From Nissolia schottii (Eukaryota > Streptophyta > Magnoliopsida > Fabales > Fabaceae), in the NCBI GenBank assembly GCA_003254905.1, contig QANU01068867.1, positions 388,817 through 452,816 on the forward strand: a stretch of 64,000 nt of DNA, read 5' to 3'. The notes below the pieces were generated by a model. That model was not told the origin of the DNA, made no database searches, and saw only the letters and a list, made by a program, of their open reading frames with translations. Numbering within the stretch: the first letter of the stretch is position 1; every line of letters begins with the position of its first letter. A program made the translations under genes and the position numbers. Below, in pieces: positions 10,980 to 22,637 of this stretch.

Positions 10980-11552
10980 TCAGGGTTCACGAAGAAACCT
11001 TTGTAGGCAGCGGAACCCTAGGTACTGGGCGCAAAACCTGTCCATATCATCGCCGCCTCTCTCCCTACAAACGCTCTCTTCCATGTCCGCTATGACCTGA
11101 TCCCAATTCCTGACGAAAACGTCGTCGTAATTGTTCCACCAACCGCCCTCGTCGAACTTCGCCTTGGCTACGGAATCGAGTATCTCCTGGAGGCCCACGA
11201 TCCGACGGGTGAGGCTCCTGCGGGCGTCCCTGACCGTCGGATCGAAACCGGGGACGGAGTCGAGGGTGAGGAGGAGGGCCATGAGGGACTCGTTGATGGC
11301 GAGCTTGCGGAGTGGGTTGGTGCGGACGGCGTCGACGGTTTCCTGCCGTTGGATCAGGCGCCTGAGGTTGTCGGCCTCGGAGTCCACGGCGGCGATTTTA
11401 AGGTAGAGGGAGCGGATCCGATGGGCGCGGAACGCGGATTGGATGGTGGTGGCGGCGTTGGAATGGAGTAGGGTGGAATTGTTGGGCTGGGTAGAGGTGA
11501 TGGTGACGGTGGATGAAGAGGTGTTCATGGGAAAGGGGGCTTTGGAATTCAT
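10980..11552 (-). CDS. BAG family co-chaperone with IQ motif (BAG5-like)
   Basis: BAG-domain proteins bind the Hsp70 ATPase domain and regulate nucleotide exchange. Plant BAG5-7 add an IQ motif that binds calmodulin. The protein is 190 residues in one exon. After a Ser/Thr-rich N-terminus comes the IQ motif AATTIQSAFRAHRIRSLYLK (about residues 31-50). A helical BAG domain follows (LRRLIQRQETVDAVR ... LALLLTLDSVPGFDPTVRDARRSL ... RIVGLQEILD). The C-terminal tail is acidic. I chose the start at 11552 (MNSKAP). The frame is open 38 codons further upstream, but that part is encoded by a TG/AG microsatellite (about 11590-11626) and is His-Thr repeat, which is more likely 5' UTR. In Arabidopsis the closest family member, BAG5, is mitochondrial; a transit peptide is not obvious here. 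Confidence 0.87.
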   Translation of the reverse strand: MNSKAPFPMNTSSSTVTITSTQPNNSTLLHSNAATTIQSAFRAHRIRSLYLKIAAVDSEADNLRRLIQRQETVDAVRTNPLRKLAINESLMALLLTLDSVPGFDPTVRDARRSLTRRIVGLQEILDSVAKAKFDEGGWWNNYDDVFVRNWDQVIADMEESVCRERGGDDMDRFCAQYLGFRCLQRFLREP

Positions 11553-11586
11553 GGCACATGAAACAAAAGCAGAGCGTGACACAGGA

Positions 11587-11626
<40 letters not shown>

Positions 11627-12381
11627 TGTTGGCTCTTGAATGATGTTGGCGCGCCATGTATCGCATTTTAGTGTTGCGAAATGATAGCCTTTCGTTTCAT
11701 GCCCCGGGGGGGGGGGGTCCCTGATCTTTCTTCTTACTTGCTTTTTGCCCTACCTGCGAAAAGTGTCCGGTGCTTGACATTGCTTTTGTTGTTTTATTCT
11801 AAATTGTAATTAACGTGCTAAAACAGTTCTTTCTGCTCGAGTCTCTGTCCAACGTCTCCAAGGTGTTGTCACTGAAATGGATATGAGCTTCCAGCGTTAC
11901 TTAGTACATTCATCACCGTTCCATGAGTTGCGACCCTGTTATAACATGTTTGATTTTTCTTTTACAAAGCTACAACACCACCAGTTGACAAATACTAGTC
12001 TCTTGCAACTTTTACTCAAATCATGATTTAGAAGTTGCAAGCAAAAAGCCAAGCATGCACGCAGTCACTGTTGTGACCATTTGAAAACCATACATTCTGC
12101 CTGTTTCTTCAAGTGAAATCTTACAATAACTAATTTTATAAAACCTATGCTCTAAGAGAACGTTATAATTAATTTATCTCAACGTTTTATCCAAACTATG
12201 GCCCGGAAGAGAAAATTAGGACCAACTTTTATTAAGGTGTCTTTATTTCATCAAGCGTTGAGTAAATTACACCGAAAAACAGGTAACATCACAAAACAAT
12301 TTACATATAATGGAAAAGGAGACCGGCTACCAGACTGTACAGCTTCAACAACTGCCATCGCATCTTGGAGCAACACTGCCC
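11553..12381. other. Spacer with microsatellites
   Basis: It contains a compound TG/AG microsatellite (about 11590-11626) and a 13-base G run (about 11704-11716), then AT-rich DNA without a recognised gene up to the fumarylacetoacetase stop codon. The BAG promoter and the FAH 3' UTR fall in here. Confidence 0.5.
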
Positions 12382-15300
12382 TCACGGAGCTGAGGGAACA
12401 ATCTTGCCGGAGCAGGTACCGAACCCAATAGTGTAGCCATCTCCCTGCAAAGCATGGATTTTAGCTATTTTCATCATGCAAGCTCCCTAAGTTTTACACA
12501 TCATAACATGCCATCTTTACTGTAAAGACTTAAAAAGGAAAGAAAACAGGTGCTCCATTATAAACTTCCGTCCAAAAAACTTCCAATGTGAATGACTATA
12601 AAGACAGGCGACAGTGACTAACATGCATGCCTCAGTTATAAACAAAAGGCACGCCATTTACATTTCTGTTTCAACATGTAAGTGCTGCAGTATGAAACTC
12701 GTTTAATTTGAAAAGATGTTAAAAGGAACTCGATGATGAGAAGAAAAATAGAGAAACTAAGGAATTTCTCAAATGAAAAATTGAAAAAGAAAGCAGGCGA
12801 TGAGGTATTTGGTTGATTGTGTGTAACCTTGCAATATCCGGTTAAGGTGACTTCATCTCCATCTTCAAGAAACTTGCGATCCAACCCATTCAATGACAGC
12901 GCGTTCTGTCCATTCCAGGTTAACTCTAGCAAGCATCCACGGGACTCTGGCTCCTGCAGTGTAAGAACACGCATTTTAACTAAAACTTGTTCGCCAAAAT
13001 GATAGAGAGCAATTACTCGAAAGATAAAGAAAAGCAGGGATCCAAAATTTGGATTAAATAAAATATGTGCGTCTTACAGGACCACTAATTGTCCCAGTTC
13101 CAAGGAGATCACCAGGCCTCAGATTGCAGCCATTGATTGTATGGTGAGCAAGCTGTTGAGTCAATGTCCAATATCTACATAGAGCAAGAATATGTTAATA
13201 CTATATATTACGGATAATATTAGGTCAGGGTAAGCATTTATCATATAGCAAGACTTAAAGATGGCCTAATTGAGCAGACTGTACCAAGGGTAATAAATCA
13301 CCCAACACAAGTAAAATTATGCACAAAATAACACGAACAAATTCCAGGTCAGTCATTTTCATTTCAATAAACATAGCAATAACAATTGCCCTCAGGGAAA
13401 AACGACTCATCATAAAAATTAGTCATTGGCACAAGGAACAAAATAAAAACGCTAAATTATTGACACCAGTTGAAAAGAAATTCTTACAGGTGCTTCAGAT
13501 TACTCCGTGTCACTACACTTGAATTCTCATGCTCAGCAGGTTTAACATGAGCCTTGCAGCAAGAAAGAAGTTTTGTGATTAAAATAATAATACAAAAAGT
13601 TAATTGTTTATCATCTAGGAAAAAGAAAGCATAAAGAAGACAAAATGAGCCTAGACCAGATCTAGCACGAATATGAAGAGATACCATCAACATGAAATAC
13701 AGAAAAAAGAAATACTATTTCACATGTATATAAAGGTGCTGGGAAATACCTCCAGTAAGATATCATAGTTTTTGGATACTTTTTCAGTCAAATATGGAAG
13801 TGGAGGAGGATCCTGCATTTTCCGTATAGGTTAGAAAGCACACCATGGCTATTATGAACTTTAGATGTGAAGGGCCCAATTATAAATTTCCAAGAGTGTC
13901 AATCTCCAAAGGAAGAAATCAGTTACCTGTTTTGGGGCTTCACAAGCAAAAGGCTCTAATGCATCCAGGGTCACAACCCAAGGTGATATTGTTGTACCTA
14001 TATATAATTTTAATCACAGACCATAATGAAAAGTTAACTCTACAATAGCATCTATATAGAGAAATCTTCTATCTAAAAGAAATAGCACATGTAACCATCT
14101 ATATCAGATATACTGCACAAGCCCAAAAACACAATTTCTTTCTTTTAAGATAGAACATACATCAGATATGAGGTAAATAACTGAAACTTCTTACCAAAAC
14201 TCTTGCCAAGAAAAGGACCAAGAGGAATATATTCCCATGCCTGAATATCCCGAGCTGCCAAATATAATTCAGTAAATCATTAAAGCATTAACTATAAGGT
14301 GCAGAAATCAAAAAGAGATATTGAATTGGATGGTTACCACTCCAGTCATTCAGTAGAACAAGTCCAAAGATGTGATCTTCTGCACTGTTGATATCCACAG
14401 GTTTCCCCAATTCATTTCCAGGTCCAACAATAGTAGCCTGCAAGCAAACTAAAGATTTAATTTGAAAAGAAAATAAATGAAAGAATATCTAATCTTGAGT
14501 TTTATATCTTCAAAATGAAGATTTATAAGTGTTTTTAGTGTGTAAAATGGTCAAAGAAGATCAACGTAGACAAAAGGCTAACCATTTCCAACTCAAAGTC
14601 TAGCTTTAAAGTAGAACCGAAATAGGGTCGAGCGCCACCAGATGGATGAGCTTGACCCCTGGAATTAGCACAAAAACGACATACATTGTGAGATAGAATG
14701 CAGGGCGGGCAATTAAATGCATAATGTATACAAAAGAGCTGAAGCCTGTTGCTGTCATTAAATTTGTCTTGATTGTCATGAATATATGACACATGAAAGA
14801 TTCACACCTGAAGCTATAGACATAAAGATATATTTTCCTACAGACATACATGGAGACACATAACAAAGGCTCCTGTGTTTAGCAAAAAAACTTTATAAAA
14901 TCTGCTTAAGCACATGAATTGGTGAATAAAATAATTTACAATTAGCAACAAAACTTCTAACCTTGGTCGAACGATATCTGTTCCAGATATAACAACAGAA
15001 GATGCGCGTCCATGATAGGCAATAGGCAAGTGATACCTAGAAAATAGAAAACAAGTTCGACTCATTTTTAGCCACAGAGGAATTTTACTCTTAGGATGTG
15101 TTTGGTAGGAGGGTAAAAATGGGCAAGAAGTTTTTATGGATAGGGTTTATGTATAATTTTACATATAAATCTCATCCACAAAAATTTCTCTCCCATTTTC
15201 ACCCCATGCCAAACACACCGTTAGTGGACTTGCAAAAGGCTTCAAAATTAGCGCACCAATTTGGCTGAACAGGAGTCTGCGGCCCACGAAATATGAGCCC

Positions 15301-16303
15301 ACAATTTTTAGTGTGATGCAGAGACGTAAAGAAGTCAGTATAGTCACCAATCTGTACAGGGAGAAGCAATTCTACACCACTCTGAAAATGTGTACATCAA
15401 CAAATTCAAAATCATTATAAGTGACAAGCACAAGCATTGTAAAAAAACGAACGAATCAGGCATGACAATGTGCCTTACCATAGGCACAAGTGACTTCTGC
15501 CTCAAAGCTTCATTGTCCCTCAAGGTTGGCTCGGTTTCTGCATCAAAAAATTAAACAAAAATGCTAAGGTTTAAATATTTTATAATTTTGCATAAGGGGC
15601 CAGTCATTGCAGCTCATACAAAATTTAGCATGCATGTACACAGACACACACAAGATACAACCTTTTATGCAAAGAAAAAGTGAAGAATTAAACGAGTAAA
15701 TAGAAGGACTACCTGATAAGAGCTTTTGGAGAGTAGCACGAGCTTCCTTCCAGGCTGGCCTTCCAAGGGATACAAACTTATTCAGATTAGGCTGTTTGTT
15801 ACAAATACAACACGGGAATCAGTTAGTAGTTACAATAGGAGGTTCCCAAAAGAAAAATATATGGCCCTTTCGTCCGGTTTCACTGGAAAGCAAAAAGATC
15901 GTGATATCTTAGCAAAGATCCTTTTGCGCGTGTGTGTGTGTGTGTGTGTGTGTCTAAACACAATTATCTACTAAACTCCAATTAATTTGCCCCCAACTGA
16001 ATTTGTCTGGAACACTAATGACTAATCTAAAATTTTGAAGAACCAAAAATAAAAAAAAAGAAGAGAGAGAGAGAGAGAGAGAGAGTTATTGGCATGAACC
16101 TGGTGGAAGCAATCGGAGTTAGCGAGGAGAGGGCCGTGGAAGAGTCCAGCGGAAGCGATCTCAGAGAGGTCGAGAACGTAGTCACCGATGGCGACGCCGG
16201 GACGAGGGGAGGAAGAGGGACGGGGCCTGAAGACGCCGTAAGGGAGGTTCTGAATGGGAAAGTGAGAGTCAGGCTGGACTTGGATGAAAGAGCGCAGAGC
16301 CAT
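12382..16303 (-). CDS. FAH: Fumarylacetoacetase
   Basis: This enzyme hydrolyses fumarylacetoacetate to fumarate and acetoacetate, the last step of tyrosine degradation. Fourteen exons join in frame: 16303-16100, 15791-15713, 15537-15479, 15381-15257, 15036-14962, 14658-14583, 14437-14338, 14254-14195, 13997-13927, 13812-13750, 13552-13488, 13174-13078, 12953-12828 and 12444-12382. They total 1263 nt, so 420 residues, matching the ~420 of the family. Metal and active-site blocks are intact: GDYTDF (residues 126-131), [16 protein letters not shown] (200-206, the two acidic ligands) and [12 protein letters not shown] (Asp237). LGTGTISGP and [14 protein letters not shown] close the protein. An AG microsatellite (about 16062-16085) sits in intron 1 and a GT run (about 15929-15952) in the same intron. 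No damage is visible. In Arabidopsis loss of the orthologue (SSCD1) causes short-day cell death. Confidence 0.96.
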
Positions 16304-16445
16304 AGATAGGGAAGTGATGAAGTTGAAGCTGAGAGAGAGTGAGAGGGGTCAATGACTAAACCAGGAGACAGAGACAGCCACCAGAGGGAGAGAGAGAGAA
16401 AACAAAATGAAACTCTATTAGAACAAAACGCAAGCTATGGCTATG

Positions 16446-16452
16446 CTTTATA
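16446..16452 (-). promoter_or_regulatory. Candidate TATA box of FAH
   Basis: TATAAAG on the minus strand lies about 145 bp upstream of the FAH start codon, with an AG-rich leader between them. It is placed by sequence and distance only. Confidence 0.45.
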
Positions 16453-16453
16453 T

Positions 16454-19100
16454 TGTCTTAATATTTATACGTAACAAAAATCATGGGAAAAGTGAGGTTG
16501 TTGGGATGGGAATCAAGGGATATTAAGGTTTTGTTATTAAGTGAAATGTGAGGCTTGTCTTGGGTAGTACACACATGAAAAAGAGATTAAAAAATTTTGT
16601 ACTTTTTTTTACTTAATTGAAATAGGAGAGATAGAAAATTTTTGTTTAAGAGAATATTAAATTAAGACTTAAAATGACATGAATTTTTTTTCTATCTTTG
16701 TTTTTATATTTCTATCCTCTTATCTTATTTCTATTATTAAATGTAATTTAAGAATACTAAAATAAGAGAAATTATAATTAAAAAGAGAAAATTTTAACAT
16801 TTTAATATATTAATTACATTAGAAACTTTTAAAATTTTTATTTTTAATTTTTTAATAAATATTTTTAAATTACTTATTAACAAAATCCTTAATATTATCG
16901 TCATTGCAAAAAAAAATTACCTATAAAAACCACAATGATAAAATTGGTGAAATATAAAAATATATAATTTGTAATGATTAATGATTTATCCTTTTCACGG
17001 CCACTCTAAGCATCTTCTTGATTATTAAATAAAGTGTAATTTGATTATATTCTAAAATTTCAAGACATTGGCATAGTTTAATTAATTGTATCTGTTTTAT
17101 TGTATTTGATTACTTTAAATAAAATATAATTCGTTGTATCTATGTTATTTATTTTATTTAGTAACTAAAATTTTTTTTGGAAGTTCTTTATGAATGATGT
17201 ATTAGATTAAAATATAATTTTTTTAAAATTGATATCTTTTATTAATTTTATTTTTAAATTTTTAAATCATCAAAATAGTCTTTATCTTTAATGTTATCAA
17301 GCATTTATCAAATTCATCCATGTATTTTAAGATAATGAGAGACAATTTTAATAGACATTTGATAATTTTAAAATTTTAAGGATAAAATTAATGAAAATTT
17401 CAAATTTTAGAAATATAAATAATATTTTACTCATCATAGTTCTAAGTAAATATATTCTTGATAAAATTAATAGAACTCGATTTTATTATTAAAATTAAAA
17501 TACCTTTACATATTCATATAAAAATTTATGGTAGTTGGGTCCATGATTGAGGGGTCGGATGGGAGGATAGCCCCACCTACCCTCCAAATCGTGCGTTCGA
17601 TGGAAAATCCTTATTTTTCCTTATTGGGCACCTGTACGTGAAACTTTGCACGAAAATGTACGACTGTTTCAAAATCATTTAAGGAAGGAAGAGAGATATT
17701 TCTTTTAAAAAAATTCCAAACGCAGAGCAACGTGTTAATGGCTACTAGCCTAAATTTACTTAAATTTGAAATTGAATTCGAAGGTGCGACCAAACCCTGT
17801 TTATTGCTATTTAAGACCTTTGTCATATTCATAATGAGGTATGGATCTCTCACATCATTTTTAGAGAGACTAATCATTCTGTTAATGGACTTATTAAGAA
17901 GGGATTTAACATGGAACTTTTTGATAGCGTTGTTGCTGTTATTTCTAATGTTTTTGTGACGGATGTTGTTGGCATCTCTTTTCCTTGTACCGTGAGATTG
18001 TAGTGTTCATTTCTCGGGACTTTTTTGGGCCGCTGTTTATAAAAAAAATTAAAATTGTCGTACATATTCTCTAAATCCAATTGAGTTATCAATTTTTTTT
18101 TCAATCTCATTTATAGAAAAAGAAAGAAAAATTCTCAAAATAAAATATCAAAATTACATTATTTTTTAAATGAATCAATTTAAAAGTTATTTTTAAAATA
18201 AATTAATTTTTTTAAAATAAAATGATTTAAATTGATTTATTTAAAAAATAAATCGATTTTGATGTTTTGTTTTGTGAAATTTAAAAAAAGCATAAAGAAT
18301 AATTTAATATAAAAAATTTAAATTTATATATTTTTAATAACATGTAATATTTTATCAACTTAAAATTTCTTATACTAGTTTTTTAAAATTAATATTCTTA
18401 AGACACTACTCAACAAAACTAACTTAATGCTATGCGAAAGTAATATTTTTCATTTTTTTTATCAAAAGTTTTTTTTCTTCCTATCAAACTGTAAATCAAA
18501 CACGTCATACTAGTCTTTTAATTTTTAAGATGTGCATCAACACATGATTTATGTAATTTTTCTTCCTAATTTTAAAGGAATCATTTTCAAGTGAAACTTA
18601 CATGCTTTAAAATGTTAATACCAAAGAAAAGGAATAAAAATTTTATTCTTATGAGCATGTAAGAATTTTTTTTATCATTTTATCTACCATCAAGATATAT
18701 GGCTTGCTCAGCAAAGAAAAAAAGGAAAAACAATGCAATATAAATAGAAAGATATCACTGGACCAAAAAAATATAAATTGTATATCATTAAAATTTCTCA
18801 GAGCAATTATAACAACTTAAAAAAGGTGGATTCTATTCTTAGTAAGTAATTAAAAATAGCAAATTTTAAAGTTCTGATGCAAGAACCCTTAGCAAAACTA
18901 AAAAATAAAATAAAATAAAATAGATGGAGTATATAATTTCTGGAAGAAAAAAAAGATATAAGAATTTCCAAAGAGAGAAAATAAACGAACCGGACATAGG
19001 CTTTTATGCTGTGCTGTGTTGTGGGCAGCGGTTGCGTTGGCTCTCTGCTATTCGAAGCTCAGTGATGTGAGCACCTCACCTCCACAAGTTTCAAATCAGT
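16454..19100. other. 2.6 kb AT-rich intergenic DNA
   Basis: There is no recognisable gene. It holds long A/T tracts, a fold-back near 18129-18282 (listed separately) and a small GC-richer patch near 17535-17600. Open frames around 17611-18110 on both strands match nothing known to me. Confidence 0.55.
18129..18282. repeat. ~155 bp fold-back (MITE-like inverted repeat)
   Basis: Left arm 18129 to ~18186 (aaattctcaaaataaaatat...) pairs imperfectly with right arm ~18225-18282. The reverse complement of the right arm begins aaatttcacaaaacaaaaca and continues in register to atcaatttaaa. The arms are ~58 bp with a loop of ~38 bp. AT-richness makes chance pairing easier, but the register is kept along the whole arm. 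No clear target duplication was found. Confidence 0.55.
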
Positions 19101-19109
19101 TACTACACG

Positions 19110-19118
19110 AAACCCTAA
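19110..19118 (+). promoter_or_regulatory. Telo-box (AAACCCTAA)
   Basis: AAACCCTAA lies about 110 bp before the TFIIF-alpha start codon. Telo-boxes are common near the start sites of plant genes for the transcription and translation machinery. Function here is inferred from position. Confidence 0.45.
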
Positions 19119-19227
19119 AATTTCTCCCCTGAATTCTTCTTCCATCTTAAAATCTCCGTTTGTTTTACTTGGAACCAAAGAAAACATAAAGAAATCTTTG
19201 CTGTTGACTGTTCAGAAGGCACAGGAA

Positions 19228-20761
19228 ATGTCGACGGGCCTGCATCTGAAGCCGTCTTGCGGCGGTTGTGGATCCACGACCGATCTCTACGGAAGCAACT
19301 GCAAGCACATGACTCTGTGCTTGACCTGCGGCAAAGCCATGGCCGAGAAGCGCGCCAAGTGCCACGATTGTGGCGCCACTCTCACTCGCTTGATTCGAGT
19401 ATAATATTTCCTCCTCTTCAACTTTTGCTGTTATTCAATTACTCTCTGATTTTGCAACTATTAAGTTCTATTTTATATTCGAGCTTCGACTGGCTAGTTT
19501 GCTTGGTCTTGTATATAAATATTTTGTGTTTTTGCTAATTTTGGTGGAATTGTTTTTTCTTTTATCTGGTTGCCTTCTGTGAGAATTACTCTAGTTTTTT
19601 TTTTTTTTGGTTTGGTTCTAGCATGTTGAGGGTTTGTTTTGATGGGGTGGTTGTGGCAGGAATATAATGTTCGTGCGAGTTCTAGCAACGATAAAAACTA
19701 CTTTATTGGAAGGTTCGTGTCCGGGTTGCCTGATTTTTCAAAGAAGAAAAGTGCTGAAAACAAGTGGTCTTTGCAGAAAGATGGGCTCCAGGGCCGCCAA
19801 ATTACTGATTCTTTGAGGGTATTGAGTCTATCCTTGCTCGTCTTTGTTATGGCTTCCCCTGCATTTGATAAATGTAGAATGAGTGCTTATCTCAGTGGAA
19901 ATGCTCAATGAGCAATGAGAAGTTGTGAACTTGTAAATAATGCTTGACGCGTTTTGTTGTCATGTCGCATATGCGTATGCTTGAGCTGCCAAGTGCATGG
20001 TTGTTAAGGATGTTCAAAGATGGCTCTATACTCGTCGAGAAGGCTGTGAATAATTGCCATTGAGTTGTCAAAGATTATTTGCTTTTTTGTGTGCATAAAC
20101 CTTATTGCGTTACACAGGAAAAGTACAAAAACAAGCCTTGGATCTTGGAAGACGAAACAGGTCAGTCCCAGTACCACGGTCATCTAGAAGGTGCACAATC
20201 AGCTACATATTACCTGCTTATGATGGAAAAGAAGGAGTTTTCTGCCATCCCTGCTGGTTCTTGGTATGCGTCTTGTGTTAGAAGTTTCCTATCGTTTTGC
20301 TAGTTTTTCTTTTCTTGGTAATTTTCGGTTTTTATTACCAGTCAAAGACAGGAGGCATATGTCTGATATGCATGTTTGTCTTTTTAGGTACAACTTTAAC
20401 AAGGTTGCCCAGTATAAGCAATTGACTTTGGAGGAAGCAGAAGAGAAGATGAAGAATAGAAAGAAAACCGCAGATGGATATCAAAGATGGATGATGAAAG
20501 CAGCAAACAATGGGCCTGCTGCATTTGGTGAACATGGGAGGCTTGATGACAAGGAAAGCAACACAGGTGGTGGAGGGAGAAGCCGTAAAAAAAATAGTGA
20601 GGATGATGATGGTCATGTCTCAGATAAAAGGGAGGAGGATGAAGACGAGGAAGCCGAAAGGAAGAATAGACTTGGACTTAATAAAAGAGAGGGCGATGAT
20701 GATGATGAAGAAGGTCCAAGGGGAGGAGACCATGATCTAGATGATGATGACATTGAGAAGG
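19228..20761 (+). pseudogene. TFIIF alpha subunit (RAP74-like), 5' half only
   Basis: TFIIF-alpha works with RNA polymerase II in initiation and elongation. Exons 19228-19398, 19660-19818, 20118-20263 and 20388-20761 join in frame to ~283 codons. The plant N-terminus with its cysteine pairs is clear (CGGCGST, CKHMTLCLTCG, CHDCGATLTRLIR). It is followed by the dimerisation-domain blocks NYFIGRFVSGLPDF, KPWILEDETGQSQYHG and SATYYLLMMEKKEF. An acidic linker ends at DDDDIEKG, exactly at a good donor (G|GTGAGT). The usual plant protein is over 500 residues, continuing through the rest of the charged region to a winged-helix domain. I find none of that before the phytochrome start at 22638; instead there is AT-rich DNA, an LTR-like stretch and an ambiguous base. 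What remains has no stop or frameshift, so the loss is recent, or the window's assembly is wrong here. Confidence 0.75.
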
Positions 20762-22637
20762 GTGAGTATCTTGCATTGTTTGTTCATTACATTTTCTGAT
20801 TAGTAAGGCGGTGTAGGTTATATTATTTTATATCTGGTTTGTTTTAAGCAGTGATGACCCATTTGCTATCATGCTATGGAATTGCATGAATTAATCAGAA
20901 TAGTCTTATGCCACTGCTGAGGTGGGATATTCGTAAAACATTGGAGTTGTAGGAAAAACAATTATTTTGCAGTATATGTTATATCTCTTTTGGAGTCCTT
21001 GCAGTGTCCAACTTTCCCCATGTCTAGCTTGATTGCTTCATTGTAGTGGATCTGTTTGCGCTTTTCATAATGGAGGATAAATGTGAGAGTAAATGACGAA
21101 ATCAAATTGATTGCTTCCATGAATTAAATTCAGGCTTCATATAGTTCAGGTTTAAGATGAAGCTGATTGGAGAATAATAGAAGTCATGCAGCTTGTCAAT
21201 ACTAGTAGCCACAAGTTTTCTGTGCATGTGTGGTTTAACAAAGGTTTTCAAATTATAGAAACTATTATAGGGAAGGAATTATTTTATTAATATTATGAAT
21301 TTATATTAATAGTAATCATAAAAACAGGTAAGAAACAAATAACAGTTTATGAAAGTTAATCTTTATATTAAATGAGAACATCTTGTTTAGAAGTTGTCTG
21401 ATTCGACAGTCTGCTAAGCAATTAGTAATAGACTGATAGACTCGTGAAACAGCTGTCTTGTGTGAAGAAAACATCAGTTTGCATATTATAGCAGATGTCT
21501 TCCTTTTCTCATGCAATATTTCTTTAGAGGTGAGCCCATAATGCATTGTAAAAACAAAGCCGCTGATTATGAAATTTCAGCGCATGAATGATCCCCAAGT
21601 CTGAACTTACGGATTCATGAGTAACAGCAGGGGTACCTGTTACATACCCAACAGCTGAAGAGGAAAGGGCTAACTGAAAAGGGAAGGAAATCATTCCCCT
21701 TCCATATCATTATTCTAGAAGGAAGAAGAAAGGCAACAATATTTGATTTGTTAAGAGCCAAATCAGGGTTTTTAGGGAAAGAATAATTAGGAATTAATTA
21801 GTTAGAGATAAATAAGGAAGTGAGGATTTTTAGAAACTAATTCCCTGATTCTCGCCTATTGTTAATTATAAGTAGGATCTTAAGGAATAGGAAAAAGGCA
21901 TTCAGAAATTGGAATAGAACTAGGAGGATCAAGGGATCCTTAATTCCCAGGATTGTTTTTCTATTATCAGCATTTTACCTATTCGGCCATCAAGCCACCC
22001 ATTGTACAATTGCTTAGGCATTCCCCTCTGGAATTCCTAGCACAATTAATAAAATCTTCAAGCATTTTCAGCCANGGTAAAGAGACATTAGAAAGGTTCA
22101 CAAATTGAATACCGCGTCAGTATAAATGAGGAAAGAGAGGGAGAAAGAGATTAGTGGGTGAGAGTGCTTGTGGGCTGTGGCAATTCAATATTTCTTCAAT
22201 GTCGGTTGAGAAGAGCAAGACTAGTGATTCCAAAAATTCTTGCAAAAAAACATTGTAAAACACATACACACACATATGTATATGTGATGCATGCCAATCG
22301 CAACAAGTGACAAGACTCACCCCAACCCCACCCCACCCCACCCCACGCCAGAAAGAAGCAAAAAATATAAAAATCCAAAAAACGGTACGGCAAATTACCT
22401 AGTTATATTTCTGAATGCGATGAATATGCAGGGCAAAGAATATGTGCTGCAATGATATTAAGCAAGATATAGCCCACACCACACACTGCTAAACATGACA
22501 AAGACCTGTGCATCCCATCACACCAAATATTGTCTCTGGAAGAAGCAGCAAGTACATCGTACACGCTGCCCATAAACAAGAGAAAGTAGCATTATTGCTT
22601 TCCCAAGACCCTTGTTGTAATTGCCACTAGAAAAGAA
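20762..22637. other. Spacer after truncated TFIIF-alpha, with LTR-like fragment
   Basis: No TFIIF-alpha exon continues here. From about 21640 to 22075 the sequence resembles the end of an LTR (tgttacatacccaacagctg, later ccacccattgtacaattg, then cacaattaataaaatcttc before the break). A single undetermined base is at 22075 (gccanggtaa). A CCCCA-rich short repeat lies near 22323-22347. The rest is upstream DNA of the phytochrome gene. The LTR reading is weak. Confidence 0.4.

Noticed and set aside
11553..11666. 38-codon N-terminal extension of the BAG5-like protein
   Set aside because: It is encoded by the TG/AG microsatellite (His-Thr and Ser-Leu repeats), so the shorter start at 11552 is preferred.
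17611..18110. Overlapping ORFs in the FAH to TFIIF-alpha spacer
   Set aside because: No recognisable motif, AT-rich, and open on both strands by chance.
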